From: Xenorhabdus nematophila ATCC 19061
GTDB lineage: Bacteria; Pseudomonadota; Gammaproteobacteria; Enterobacterales; Enterobacteriaceae
Direction of reading: 5' to 3'
Assembly (NCBI RefSeq): GCF_000252955.1
Contig: NC_014228.1
Coordinates: 930,001-994,000, forward strand
Length of the DNA: 64,000 bases
The position numbers were made by a program, and so were the translations under genes. Positions 38,701 to 47,840 of the stretch are shown in pieces. The notes beneath the pieces are model-generated. The model had not been told where the DNA came from and searched no databases. It saw nothing but the letters and a program-made list of their open reading frames with translations. Position 1 is the stretch's first letter. Every line of letters starts with the position of its first letter.

Positions 38701-41515
38701 TGACCGTCGTGGTGTCAGGGAAGGCGGGGTTATACAAGGTCGTGAGCAGACCTAAGCCTTCATAACCATAGCGATATGTCGCGTTAAGCGCGTTTTTAAA
38801 GTTGAGCAGGTTATTTTGCCCGTCATAACCGTAGCTGACTGAACGGTAACCGTCTGAAATGGATGTCAGTTGATTGTTATTATTATAGGAAAACTCCAAT
38901 TTCCGCCCCATGCCATTGGCAACGGTTTTTAGATTTTTATTTTTTCCTGTCCCTGAATAGGTAAAGGTCACCGTATTTCTGTTTTTATCCTCCCAGGATT
39001 GAATATCTCCCTCTTTATCAAAGCGTGTGACAACACCCGTTTTGTCGGTGATAGTAACGGCATTCCCTTCTCCAAGGGTCAACGTTGAGCCATCACCAGG
39101 CGGGGGAACAAAAGTAATACCTCCAGAGGAAGTCGGAATTTTAATAAATTTTCGTGTTCCCTCATTGGTTTGAACGGTAATGGCATTATCGACTAATTGA
39201 TCCATCAACCAGCTGCCAATAATTGAGGAAATCGCTGTATTAGTCAGTGTCGGAGAAGTTTGCAGTTCCTGTATAACCTGTGTAGCAACGATGGATGTAA
39301 CGGCCGCTAAGGGGTTATATTGCCCGAAGGCTTCATAAGGGTCGCTGTCACGTTTGGCGCTGAGCATGAAATTATGACGCCATCCATAGCCAAGTGCTGT
39401 TTTTGTGTCTTTTTGGCCCGAATTATAGCTACGGGTGAGTGTCAGCCCGAAAGGATAGGCGGCAGATCCTGTGCTGATATCTGCATGATCGTAAAGAAAA
39501 TAACCGCTACGGAGATCGATAGGGTCTACACTTTTGAAAGCCTGATAAGCTGATTGGGCACTTGCCTTGACCATATTCCATTTATCGCTCACCCAGGATC
39601 TTTTTTCAGAGGCAAAACCGCCTTTAAACCCGCCACTGATTTTATATGAGATGGAATTATTTAGTTTTACTTTGTCATTTTCGTGTAGGTAATAACCATT
39701 TCCACTCCAGGCATTGACTGTGCGTGAACCATTTTGCGGTACAAAAACTTTACGATTATCTCCTTCTTTTGCTGTTAGATAAGTTTCCATATCAGCAAGA
39801 GAGGAAGCATCCCAGTTGACTAGAAGGCGTTTGACAGCAGACCAGTTTTGCGGAGTGGCCTCAAGAAAGCCGATGCCGCTTATGTTGGAATAATCAAACA
39901 TGCGCGTGGTTGAAACCGCTTCTACCTCCTGAAGCTGTTTGACACTGCTGGATTCAAGGGAGCTTTGACGAATGGCGCTGTTGAATGCAATGCCTGTCAG
40001 ATCATCGTGAGAAAAAGAGAGCGTTTTACCTGCACTACTTACAAGCTGAATGGGGAAATCCACATAGACGCTCCCGTTATATCCGGCAACTCCTACGGTA
40101 AAGTGGTGCTTGTTATTAAAACCACCAAGATTAGCGGCAAGCAAATCCGAACTGATGGACTGGCTCAAGTAAGCATATCCGATAGCAGCAAGACCTGCCC
40201 CTAATACCGCTTCAGATGTATCGGCCTTTCCTGCAGCCTGTGCTCTAACGGCTGTATTTTGATAATGGGTGAGAGTGTCACGACCAATTTCGCCGGCAGC
40301 CAGAATAATGGAGTAGGTACCACCTGTTTTGACAACATTTTGTCCTGAATAGTTATCATAGCTGGTGACATAGGGGGTTGACAGTGTTGTAGTGATCAGT
40401 TGTGTTGCTGTTTTGGTTGTACTTCCTGTTGCAATAACAGTGCCATCCAATGTCAAAACGGGCTGATTGGCGTTGTTATAGTCTAAAGTCAGACGCTTGC
40501 CTGATATCTGATCGGCGTAAAGTGTCATATTGATAGAGGCAGGAGATGATGGCGTGTCAGAAATTTTTACCGTAAAGGCGCTCTTAAGTGTATTTGGTAC
40601 GGGTAAACAATTTTCTATTTCTGCACAAAGCGTACTACTGTTAGCAGAAAAAAATGCCAGATAATTCGTGTTTGTAATTTGGCGTCCACCAAAAATCTCT
40701 GCCATGGATTTGTCGGGGTGTTTTTTACCAATTTCATTGGCGAGCATTTCTGCGTAGGCATTGAGTTTTGCCCGGATATTGTCTCTATTCAGATTTCTGA
40801 TCGAATTAATATTGGCAGGTACACCGGAGATGGAAGAAGCCTCTTTTGTTGCAGCAGTTAAAAATTCCTTTTTGTTGAAGCCCATTATTGATGCTGCATT
40901 GATGGGTGTAAAGTTTTGGTACGATTTAAATGAGGGATCCAGTTGATGGGTTTTACCATTGTGTGTGACTTCTGTCCAAATATGCTGAAGGTTAACTGTT
41001 TTTGCCTGTCCGCCAGTCTTCACACATTGGTCGTTACCTTCTATCTTTACACAGGCAGGGATACCACTATTTCCAAGGTTATTGGCCAAAAGGGTAGCAT
41101 TATTTTCGACACCAAGCAGATTGGCTATCATTTCAGCCGGGATAGTTGAGACACCATAGCGATAATCCGCCTTGATACAGGACTGGCGCAATAGTGTGAC
41201 AAACAGGGTATTCTGATCCATATTATTGCCTCGCCGATCAAGGAAAGTACCCAACGGGCCTTTCTTCAGGCCGAATGTCGGCGAGTAATCAATACCGTAA
41301 TAGACATATTCATAAATTAGATCGAGATTGTAATTAAGCGCACGCGCGAGATCCCTGATTTCCGGATCGGCTGGCGGAGGCGTACATGCTAAGGTATTAG
41401 TAAGATTTGATGTTGTTTGAAATGGGGCTTTTGTCGAAGCAAGACTTGCGAAAGAGACGAGAAAAACGAATAAAGCGAATGAAATTTGGGACAAGAATTT
41501 AAGAAGTTTATTCAT
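35711..41515 (-). CDS. Sec-exported Rhs/YD-repeat protein with PD-(D/E)XK nuclease tip
   Basis: Start ATG 41515 (MNKLLKFLSQ) has AAGGAT nine bases upstream; a TTG at 41524 was set aside. The 1934 residues comprise a signal peptide (FALFVFLVSFASLAS, about 1-27), a transglutaminase-like domain at about 77-200 with His178 and Asp193 but no Cys where the nucleophile is expected (RGNNMDQN), a middle region, about twenty YD repeats (YDANGNL type) and the core end GGLNLYAYVGNDPVNFIDPTGQ. The last 154 residues are the tip. GRDRIPD and LNEVKNVK supply a PD-(D/E)XK set (Asp1867, Glu1878, Lys1880) in the Tox-REase-7 pattern, predicted to be a DNase. There is no PAAR domain, so export is probably Sec-dependent rather than type VI. 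Confidence 0.9.
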   Translation of the reverse strand: MNKLLKFLSQISFALFVFLVSFASLASTKAPFQTTSNLTNTLACTPPPADPEIRDLARALNYNLDLIYEYVYYGIDYSPTFGLKKGPLGTFLDRRGNNMDQNTLFVTLLRQSCIKADYRYGVSTIPAEMIANLLGVENNATLLANNLGNSGIPACVKIEGNDQCVKTGGQAKTVNLQHIWTEVTHNGKTHQLDPSFKSYQNFTPINAASIMGFNKKEFLTAATKEASSISGVPANINSIRNLNRDNIRAKLNAYAEMLANEIGKKHPDKSMAEIFGGRQITNTNYLAFFSANSSTLCAEIENCLPVPNTLKSAFTVKISDTPSSPASINMTLYADQISGKRLTLDYNNANQPVLTLDGTVIATGSTTKTATQLITTTLSTPYVTSYDNYSGQNVVKTGGTYSIILAAGEIGRDTLTHYQNTAVRAQAAGKADTSEAVLGAGLAAIGYAYLSQSISSDLLAANLGGFNNKHHFTVGVAGYNGSVYVDFPIQLVSSAGKTLSFSHDDLTGIAFNSAIRQSSLESSSVKQLQEVEAVSTTRMFDYSNISGIGFLEATPQNWSAVKRLLVNWDASSLADMETYLTAKEGDNRKVFVPQNGSRTVNAWSGNGYYLHENDKVKLNNSISYKISGGFKGGFASEKRSWVSDKWNMVKASAQSAYQAFKSVDPIDLRSGYFLYDHADISTGSAAYPFGLTLTRSYNSGQKDTKTALGYGWRHNFMLSAKRDSDPYEAFGQYNPLAAVTSIVATQVIQELQTSPTLTNTAISSIIGSWLMDQLVDNAITVQTNEGTRKFIKIPTSSGGITFVPPPGDGSTLTLGEGNAVTITDKTGVVTRFDKEGDIQSWEDKNRNTVTFTYSGTGKNKNLKTVANGMGRKLEFSYNNNNQLTSISDGYRSVSYGYDGQNNLLNFKNALNATYRYGYEGLGLLTTLYNPAFPDTTTVRNTYDHSGRIQTQADPFGNVWHYLFANETRTQETDPLGNSRVIYYDRNGNLLADFNQTGAATRYTYNGIGLRTQIVGPRGLSEHFTYDDKANILTKTLSPTPGSVDAITGKPAEPITEKWTYSALSLPLTHTDFLGRVTKYDYDGQGNLTRIAQPEVSKPGGAGKHAPITLTAYNAQGLPLTTSDPEGRVTQNTYDTRTFDLISTTVDPGAGHLNLTTTYTYDAVGNKTTQKDPKNLTTHFLYDAQRRLVQVTAPQGLGLTQYVYDANGNLSETKIATGDTVSPFLVTKTQYNAANNPLVVTEPDGKTITTTYDALNRVDTVTSSSGRRTRTTYDAASRPVKMTDDIASQHDASITKNRGTVVRETRSYTPGGLLAILTDANNNTINYKYDAFERQSELHYPDGSYDMYVFNAVGKNIVFQRRDGSQIWYEYDNLDRTIRKKPDNQPVISYEYDYSGRILSLTPSANPEFAVSYTYDTAGRTLSETTAIFGTTQFTLDNNGNRFSMALPSLAGGLNVSNVYDALNRMTGVYQGPPTAATPLVHYGYDPAGRRTVAVYGNLQQPLAKTNLTYNQASLPATLTHQWNGAQLNVGYQYNTDRQKTHVSLSDKSFAPAALPDSSQTYKSNNLNQYTTVNDSVLEYDKRGNLINDGIWVYRYDTENRLVSAEKAGMKLEFGYDALNRRITKKVTKDNVTTTYAYLSIGDQEMAVFSGIGTADFSGAYLYGAGLDEVVADITTRGHNFYFQDALGSTIALTNAQGAVIEKHGYTAYGLESVSGSNNAAFRFAGRRIDPETGLSYNRARYYSPTLGRFLQTDPAGIEGGLNLYAYVGNDPVNFIDPTGQWGETVSLGLDALPVVGALKGGYEFFQDPSWINAGVAVAGIVPGGKVAAKGAKWASKAGREGEAAVKSVYDIGGKRKITVEGRDRIPDGINFDNSTLNEVKNVKRQSLTRQLKDYSEYAQKKELDFNLFTRPDTKISKPLQEQIDKGLIKRKDIP

Positions 41516-41575
41516 GATAAGCAATCCTTGTTAAAAAACTGCCGAGTACAGAATAAAATAAATTCATAGCAGCAT

Positions 41576-42067
41576 TTATTTAGTTAAAATTTTTTTATTT
41601 TCACGAAGTTCAGGAAGTTCTACAGTTGTAATCTGCTCAGGCGAGGTTTGTTTTTTGGGGATAATTACTGTTGTGGCTGTTCCTGAATAGTTGGCATTTT
41701 CTGAATGTTTTATGACAGAGGAAGATTTAGGCGCTAAATCAGCACGTTTGAAGCCATATTTTGTGATAGCTCCTGCGGGTGGTTCATGACCTATCACTGC
41801 ATCGACATTGAGCTTTAGTCTGTCTTTTTCCCCAGAATATTCCTGTGATTTAGCGTATGGCGATTCATATGAAGCGAAAGAAGAAGTCGGGACAACGCGC
41901 TTGTTGAGATATTCAGCCGCTTCTTGCGGTGTAACAGGCGGCATATTTAGCATGCCAATTGTAGGTGGCACTGAATTTGTGGGAGTTTCCGTGAAAGCTT
42001 TATTCCCCAAACTCGTTAACAAGAGCATCCCTAAACAAAATGGTATTTGATATAACTTTTGAAACAT
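41576..42067 (-). CDS. Small exported protein upstream of the Rhs gene, function unknown
   Basis: The 163-residue product has an N-terminal signal (LYQIPFCLGMLLLTSLGNKAF) with no lipobox Cys, then a Pro/Ser-rich, probably disordered body (TNSVPPTIGMLNMPPVTPQEAAEYLNKR, KYGFKRADLAPKSSSV). No family was recognised. A GGAGGATACC ribosome site precedes its ATG, and it ends about 60 bases before the rhs start on the same strand, so the two are probably co-transcribed. It may assist export, folding or surface placement of the Rhs protein; this is inference from position only. Confidence 0.7.
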   Translation of the reverse strand: MFQKLYQIPFCLGMLLLTSLGNKAFTETPTNSVPPTIGMLNMPPVTPQEAAEYLNKRVVPTSSFASYESPYAKSQEYSGEKDRLKLNVDAVIGHEPPAGAITKYGFKRADLAPKSSSVIKHSENANYSGTATTVIIPKKQTSPEQITTVELPELRENKKILTK

Positions 42068-42383
42068 ATCGGTATCCTCCGAAAAATAGATAAAATGTAG
42101 CTTATTAAATATTTTGATTTTAATTCTAAAATGTAAATAAATATGTTTTTATAAATATATATCCATTGACATTTAATGATATTTTAATAAATGATAAAAA
42201 AGGCAAACATCATTGAATTACACCCAGATGAATACTGTCATTATAAATATTGTTATTATTCCATTCTTTATCTAAAACAGGTATAAAATATTTTTTTAGA
42301 GAATTATTTTAATTGATGTATTATTGAAAATATATATTGCTTATATTATTTGAAATAAAATATTGTTTTTGGAGGATGTATAC
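42068..42383. other. AT-rich divergent promoter region of the Rhs locus
   Basis: About 316 bases of very AT-rich DNA between two divergent small exported-protein genes. The two leaders are alike: TTTTTCGGAGGATACC before the - gene and TTTTTGGAGGATGTAT before the + gene. No confident promoter or operator was found. The composition suggests silencing by H-NS-type proteins. Confidence 0.5.
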
Positions 42384-42689
42384 ATGTTAAAAAATAGTCA
42401 AAAAAAATCTATTATAACTATAGCAATGACCATGACACTTGCCTTAATAAATTTTATGATTGTTCCAAATATTCAAGCAAATATGACTGAAATACAGAGC
42501 ACTGAACTACAAAATATCGAAATACAAGGTGCTGAAACACAAGATACTGAAATACAGAGTACTATCACATATACCTATGATAGCCTTGGACGTCTGATTT
42601 CCGATACAACAGATCAGGTCAGTACAAATAAATATGACTATGATCCTGCTGGAAATCGCCTCGCTACATCAACTCAACAGCAAAAATAG
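42384..42689 (+). CDS. Small exported protein with pentapeptide tandem repeat and a single YD repeat
   Basis: The start is ATG 42384 (MLKNSQKKSIITIAMTMTLA) behind GGAGG at 42371-42375, giving 101 residues. A signal peptide ends near IQANM. Five pentapeptides follow (TEIQS, TELQN, IEIQG, AETQD, TEIQS), encoded by five 15-bp tandem repeats at 42486-42560. The remainder is one Rhs-type unit: YTYDSLGRLISDTTDQV and YDYDPAGNRLATST. It may be a remnant of a longer Rhs gene or an independent small partner of the neighbouring Rhs system. The good ribosome site and intact signal favour a real gene. Confidence 0.7.
   Translation: MLKNSQKKSIITIAMTMTLALINFMIVPNIQANMTEIQSTELQNIEIQGAETQDTEIQSTITYTYDSLGRLISDTTDQVSTNKYDYDPAGNRLATSTQQQK
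42485..42563 (+). repeat. Five 15-bp tandem repeats inside the mini-YD gene
   Basis: Units read ACTGAAATACAGAGC, ACTGAACTACAAAAT, ATCGAAATACAAGGT, GCTGAAACACAAGAT and ACTGAAATACAGAGT from 42486 to 42560. The unit length keeps the frame, so copy number could vary without breaking the gene. Confidence 0.85.
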
Positions 42690-43505
42690 GAAAAATCGAT
42701 TTTGGTTACAAGACTTCACAAGTGACTATTATCTCTTTTCAAGAGAATGCTTCTGTTTCATAAAACTGCACTTTAATTAGTTAGTATCTAACTTTTGGGG
42801 TGCAGTTCATTATTAAGAGTTTTGCAAAAGGAGCTGGAGAAAACTGCTTGCGTGCTGACAACGACCAATTAACTTTATTATTCACAGCTTGATATTATAA
42901 GCAGTGTGTCTGAAACGTTATTAGGCTTAATAAAAATAAACTCGATTTCTACAGATTTTCCTATATTTGTCCTTCCCATCATCAATTGTTCCAGCAAAGT
43001 ACAGTGAAAGCCTCTGAAAAAAACGCGCACTTATCGGATTTATGGCGGTGCCACTTGCAGCCAATGTCTGCAAAAAACGAAAAAGCATTGTTGAACTGGT
43101 ATTTTCGGCATTACGGGGAATTAAAGCATAGTTTTTTATGCCTGATTGCTTTTTTACTGAGCCAATGTTGAAAGTTCTAAGTACTTGTGTAAAAAGAGGG
43201 ACAAAACTCAAGCATTTTCGAGCCAGATCAGGAAAAAATAGCATATTTGTCTGATATACCTCTTTAAATAACATTTATGCAGAATGTTATCACTGTTCAA
43301 TGTTGATTTTATGTGAATGAATTAACATAGTATTCAAATTTTGGTATGCTCACTACCCGAAGCTAAGCATAATTCTGATGTTATGTGAGCAAAATCCTCT
43401 GACCTGGCACCCTTGATGATTGTTTTAGAAGATTGTTTTTCGATAATCGTTACCGGGTGCAGACAGCCGGGTATATAAAATGACAATGAAAGCGAGGAGA
43501 AAATC
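42690..43505. other. Gene-poor region upstream of acnB
   Basis: About 816 AT-rich bases. A nested hairpin lies at 42764-42807 (AACTGCAC/GTGCAGTT around AGTTAG/CTAACT) and may terminate the mini-YD gene. An open frame on - at 42927-43274 (115 codons) has no ribosome site or known motif and was not called. The last part must hold the acnB promoter; GAGGAG at 43494-43499 is the acnB ribosome site. No mobile element ends were recognised. Confidence 0.5.
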
Positions 43506-46103
43506 GTGCTAGAAGAATACCGCAAGCACGTAGCCGAGCGTGCAGCTCAAGGCATCGTCCCTAAACCGTTAGACGCAGCTCAGGCAGCAGCGCTGGTTGA
43601 ATTACTGAAGACCCCACCTAAAGGTGAAGAAGATTTTCTGTCAGATCTACTGACCAATCGTGTTCCTCCTGGTGTAGATGAAGCTGCTTATGTCAAAGCG
43701 GGTTTCCTTGCTGCCATTGCTAAAGGTGAAGCTACATCTCCTTTGGTCACACCGGAAAAAGCCATTGAATTATTGGGAACCATGCAGGGTGGATATAATA
43801 TTCATGCCTTAATTGATGCCCTTGATGATGAAAAACTGGCACCGATAGCGGCGAAAGCGCTTTCTCATACTTTGCTGATGTTTGACAGTTTCTATGATGT
43901 AGAAGGAAAAGCAAAAGCGGGTAATCCCCATGCTAAGCTGATTATGCAGTCATGGGCTGATGCCGAATGGTTCCTTGAACGCCCAGAATTGGCGGAAAAG
44001 ATGACTGTTACTGTCTTTAAGGTCACGGGTGAAACCAACACCGATGACCTCTCTCCTGCACCTGATGCGTGGTCACGCCCTGATATTCCTTTACATGCTC
44101 TGGCAATGCTCAAAAATGCCCGTGAAGGTATTGAACCTGATCAAGCGGGTGTCGTCGGCCCGATTAAACAAATCGAAGCCCTGAATAAGAAAGGCTATCC
44201 GTTGGCCTATGTCGGTGACGTTGTCGGTACGGGCTCTTCCCGTAAATCGGCAACTAACTCTGTTTTGTGGTTTATGGGCGAAGATATTCCGTTTGTGCCG
44301 AATAAACGGGGTGCAGGTGTAGTGCTGGGCGGAAAAATCGCACCTATTTTCTTCAATACTATGGAAGATGCAGGTGCGTTGCCGATTGAAGTCGATGTTT
44401 CTAAACTCAATATGGGTGATGTGATTGATATCTATCCCTATAAAGGTGAAATACGTCGTCATGAAACAAATGAATTGCTTGCTGCTTTTGAACTGAAAAC
44501 CGACGTCTTGGTAGACGAAGTCCGTGCTGGCGGTCGTATCCCATTGATTATCGGTCGTGGCTTGACCGGAAAAGCGCGTGAATCATTGGGCTTGCCACAC
44601 AGTGACATATTCCGTCAGGCAAAAGAGGTTGCGAAAAGTGATCGCGGTTTCTCATTGGCTCAGAAAATGGTGGGTCGTGCTTGCGGTGCCAAGGGTATCC
44701 GTCCGGGAGAATATTGTGAGCCTAAGATGACTTCTGTCGGCTCTCAGGATACCACAGGGCCAATGACACGGGATGAATTGAAAGATTTAGCCTGTCTGGG
44801 CTTCTCTGCGGATTTGGTCATGCAGTCATTCTGTCATACCGCGGCTTATCCAAAACCTGTTGATGTAACGACACATCATACTTTGCCTGATTTTATCATG
44901 AACCGTGGTGGGGTATCGCTGCGTCCGGGAGATGGTATTATCCACTCATGGCTAAACCGGATGTTGTTGCCTGATACCGTGGGCACAGGCGGAGACTCTC
45001 ACACTCGTTTCCCTATTGGTATCTCTTTCCCTGCTGGTTCCGGCTTAGTGGCATTTGCTGCTGCAACAGGGGTAATGCCGCTGGATATGCCTGAATCCGT
45101 TTTGGTGCGCTTTAAAGGAAAAATGCAGCCTGGTATTACCTTACGTGATCTGGTTCATGCGATCCCTTACTATGCGATTCAGCAGGGTCTGCTGACTGTG
45201 GAGAAGAAGGGTAAGAAAAATATCTTCTCTGGTCGCATTCTTGAGATTGAAGGTTTGCCAGAACTCAAAGTTGAGCAGGCTTTTGAACTGGCTGATGCTT
45301 CTGCGGAACGTTCTGCGGCAGGCTGTACCATTAAGTTGGATAAAGCGCCGATCATTGAATACCTGCAATCAAATATTGTATTGCTGAAATGGATGATTGC
45401 TGAAGGTTATGGTGATCGCCGGACGCTGGAACGCCGCATTGTGGGCATGGAAAACTGGTTGAAAGATCCACAGTTGCTGGAAGCGGATGCGGATGCAGAA
45501 TATGCCGCAGTGATTGAAATCGATCTTGCGGATATCAAAGAGCCTATTTTATGCGCCCCGAACGATCCAGATGATGCACGCCTGTTATCAGAAGTTGCGA
45601 ACAGTAAAATTGACGAAGTATTTATCGGCTCTTGTATGACCAATATTGGTCACTTCCGCGCGGCGGGTAAATTGTTGGATCAGCATAAAGGCCAATTACC
45701 GACTCGCTTGTGGGTTGCTCCGCCAACTAAAATGGATGCAGCCCAATTAACGGAAGAGGGGTATTACAGTGTCTTTGGTAAAAGTGGGGCACGTATTGAG
45801 ATACCGGGCTGTTCACTGTGCATGGGAAATCAGGCACGTGTGGCAGATGGTGTAACTGTGGTATCCACTTCTACCCGTAACTTCCCGAACCGCCTTGGCA
45901 CTGGTGCAAATGTTTATTTGGCCTCTGCGGAGCTGGCAGCCGTGTCTTCATTGTTGGGTCGATTGCCAACACCGGAAGAGTATCTGCAATTCATGGATAA
46001 AGTCGATGAAACCGCCGCAGACACTTACCGTTACCTCAATTTTGACCAATTGAATCAGTACACGGAAAAAGCGGATGATGTGATCTTCCAAACCGCTGTA
46101 TAA
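43506..46103 (+). CDS. acnB: Aconitate hydratase B (GTG start)
   Basis: AcnB is the main TCA-cycle aconitase, a 4Fe-4S enzyme that also binds mRNA when it loses its cluster. The 865 residues equal E. coli, and [17 protein letters not shown] fixes the GTG at 43506, six bases after GAGGAG. The N-terminal HEAT-like domain is followed by the swivel domain ([40 protein letters not shown]). Cluster Cys are in [14 protein letters not shown] and in [30 protein letters not shown] and [14 protein letters not shown] are also family motifs. yacL follows, as in E. coli. Confidence 0.98.
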   Translation: MLEEYRKHVAERAAQGIVPKPLDAAQAAALVELLKTPPKGEEDFLSDLLTNRVPPGVDEAAYVKAGFLAAIAKGEATSPLVTPEKAIELLGTMQGGYNIHALIDALDDEKLAPIAAKALSHTLLMFDSFYDVEGKAKAGNPHAKLIMQSWADAEWFLERPELAEKMTVTVFKVTGETNTDDLSPAPDAWSRPDIPLHALAMLKNAREGIEPDQAGVVGPIKQIEALNKKGYPLAYVGDVVGTGSSRKSATNSVLWFMGEDIPFVPNKRGAGVVLGGKIAPIFFNTMEDAGALPIEVDVSKLNMGDVIDIYPYKGEIRRHETNELLAAFELKTDVLVDEVRAGGRIPLIIGRGLTGKARESLGLPHSDIFRQAKEVAKSDRGFSLAQKMVGRACGAKGIRPGEYCEPKMTSVGSQDTTGPMTRDELKDLACLGFSADLVMQSFCHTAAYPKPVDVTTHHTLPDFIMNRGGVSLRPGDGIIHSWLNRMLLPDTVGTGGDSHTRFPIGISFPAGSGLVAFAAATGVMPLDMPESVLVRFKGKMQPGITLRDLVHAIPYYAIQQGLLTVEKKGKKNIFSGRILEIEGLPELKVEQAFELADASAERSAAGCTIKLDKAPIIEYLQSNIVLLKWMIAEGYGDRRTLERRIVGMENWLKDPQLLEADADAEYAAVIEIDLADIKEPILCAPNDPDDARLLSEVANSKIDEVFIGSCMTNIGHFRAAGKLLDQHKGQLPTRLWVAPPTKMDAAQLTEEGYYSVFGKSGARIEIPGCSLCMGNQARVADGVTVVSTSTRNFPNRLGTGANVYLASAELAAVSSLLGRLPTPEEYLQFMDKVDETAADTYRYLNFDQLNQYTEKADDVIFQTAV

Positions 46104-46119
46104 AAAAGTATATTGCATA

Positions 46120-46148
46120 AAAAGGGAGGCAAATGCCTCCCTTTTTTT
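46120..46148. terminator. Terminator after acnB
   Basis: AAAGGGAGGC (46121-46130) and GCCTCCCTTT pair across AAAT and run into TTTTTTT, with A residues before the stem. It is a strong Rho-independent terminator on + and could also work on -. Confidence 0.92.
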
Positions 46149-46224
46149 GTATCTGCTTTTATGGCAGTTTTGTGTCAGTTTGTGGACTACCTCTGAGGTG
46201 GGATTATCAGAAGTGTTTAAAATC

Positions 46225-46285
46225 TATACTCAATGGATTTCGAGTCGCAGTCAATAGAGCAGTTGCTTGAAAAACAAAGAGTATA
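46225..46285. repeat. Short ERIC-like element with internal deletion
   Basis: TATACTCAATGGATTTCGAGTCGCAG at the left and GCTTGAAAAACAAAGAGTATA at the right are the two diverged inverted ends of an ERIC (IRU) element, with the centre missing. The element is about 61 bp and lies 24 bases before yacL, between it and the acnB terminator. Confidence 0.7.
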
Positions 46286-46309
46286 AGCAAGAAATAGTGG
46301 AGGTATGTG

Positions 46310-46681
46310 ATGGAATATGAATTTATGCAGGATATTGCCGGCCAGGTAACAACATCTTTTTCAATGGATCACGAAGCGATCGGGCATTGGTTGAATGAAG
46401 AAGTGAAAGGTGATTTGAGCATATTGGATAAAATAATCTCAGCCTTGGATGATATTAAAGGCAGTGAGCGTCAGTGGCAGTTGGCGGGTCATGAATACAC
46501 GCTGTTGATGAGCGAAGATGAAATCATGATTAGGGCCAATCAACTTCAGTTTGATACCGAGCTGGTGGAAGAGGGAATGAGTTACTACGATAACGAAAGC
46601 TTGGCTTTTTGTGGAACAGACGATTTTATCGTTATGTTAGCTGATTACCGAAAGTTTATTTTGCAAAAAGATCAAGCGTAA
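46310..46681 (+). CDS. yacL: YacL family protein (UPF0231)
   Basis: This small conserved enterobacterial protein has no established function. From ATG 46310 ([20 protein letters not shown]), preceded by GTGGAGG, it has 123 residues (E. coli 120). [36 protein letters not shown] and [16 protein letters not shown] match YacL throughout. It lies directly behind acnB as in E. coli, and the E. coli-like order ends here. Confidence 0.93.
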   Translation: MEYEFMQDIAGQVTTSFSMDHEAIGHWLNEEVKGDLSILDKIISALDDIKGSERQWQLAGHEYTLLMSEDEIMIRANQLQFDTELVEEGMSYYDNESLAFCGTDDFIVMLADYRKFILQKDQA

Positions 46682-46851
46682 GTATTAATGTTCAATCTAC
46701 GATGGCTTTCTGACATAATCGATATTCCATTACTTAGTGTTGTGATAGTAGTTTTTCTCTTTTTTGAACAGGAACCTGTGTTAGTCGGTGGTGCTTATAT
46801 CCTGTATCAGCGCTGAATGAAAATAGGTTCCACAATAACGGTGGACTTTGT

Positions 46852-47724
46852 ATGGAAAAGATCAATCTGTCAAATGAGATTGATAAAGCGGCAGGCTGGT
46901 TTGCCAGCAACCAGGATTTACTGATCCAGTATGTGGTGAATATTGTATCTGCCATTCTGATTCTTATTGTCGGCTTATTTATTGCCAAATTAGTCAGCAA
47001 AACAGTCAAACGTGTGATGTCATTACGTGGCATTGATACCACTATCTCTGATTTTTTGTCCGCGATTATTCGTTATGCGGTCATTGCATTTACGGTTATC
47101 GCTGTTCTGGGAAAATTGGGGATACAAACCGCGTCAGTCATTGCCGTCATCGGTGCCGCAGGTTTGGCTGTCGGCCTGGCATTGCAAGGTTCGCTGTCTA
47201 ATTTTGCTGCGGGGGTATTGTTGGTTATTTTCCGGCCGCTTCGTACAGGTGAATATGTCAACATCGGTGCCGTAGAAGGCACTGTCGTGCAAGTGCAGAT
47301 TTTCTCTACAACATTGCGCACGACGGATGATCGTATCATTGTGATCCCCAACGGTAAGATTATTGCAGACAATATTATCAATACTAGCCGTGAACCGAAC
47401 CGTCGTACCCAAATTATCGTTGGAGTTGCCTATAACGCAGATATTGATGATGTGAAAAAAGTGTTGGGTGATGTGATTAAAGAAGATAAACGTATCCAAC
47501 ATGAAAGAGGAGTCACTATTCGCCTGCATGAAATGGCACCTTCGTCACTGAATTTTATTGTGCGTGTATGGACGACCAATGGCGATGCCTGGGAAGTGTA
47601 TTGGGATTTGATGGAAAATTTCAAACGTGCCTTAGATAAGCACAATATTGGTATTCCATTCCCACAAATGGATGTATACCTGCATCAGCAGCCAGTTGTC
47701 TCACAGAAGACGACGGGAGAATAA
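46852..47724 (+). CDS. mscS: Small-conductance mechanosensitive channel MscS
   Basis: MscS is the inner-membrane channel that opens on osmotic downshock. The 290 residues (E. coli 286) have three membrane helices: about 30-52, 65-85, and the pore helix with [20 protein letters not shown] and [20 protein letters not shown]. The cytoplasmic beta and C-terminal domains follow ([43 protein letters not shown]). fbaA, its upstream neighbour in E. coli, is replaced by yacL. Confidence 0.96.
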   Translation: MEKINLSNEIDKAAGWFASNQDLLIQYVVNIVSAILILIVGLFIAKLVSKTVKRVMSLRGIDTTISDFLSAIIRYAVIAFTVIAVLGKLGIQTASVIAVIGAAGLAVGLALQGSLSNFAAGVLLVIFRPLRTGEYVNIGAVEGTVVQVQIFSTTLRTTDDRIIVIPNGKIIADNIINTSREPNRRTQIIVGVAYNADIDDVKKVLGDVIKEDKRIQHERGVTIRLHEMAPSSLNFIVRVWTTNGDAWEVYWDLMENFKRALDKHNIGIPFPQMDVYLHQQPVVSQKTTGE

Positions 47725-47734
47725 TAAAAATATA

Positions 47735-47769
47735 TTGGTGTGAGAATTTTCTTTTGCTCACACCAATTT
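47735..47769. terminator. Hairpin after mscS
   Basis: TTGGTGTGAG (47735-47744) and CTCACACCAA (47757-47766) form a perfect 10-bp stem just behind the mscS stop, followed by TTT. Confidence 0.7.
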
Positions 47770-47840
47770 GGTTTCAAGTTTGCGTAATGTCATCATCATT
47801 TCTCCTAATGATAAATAAGAATAATTCATTTTAACTAATA

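Noticed and set aside
42927..43274. 115-codon open frame on - before acnB
   Set aside because: No ribosome site and no family resemblance; kept only as part of the unexplained region.
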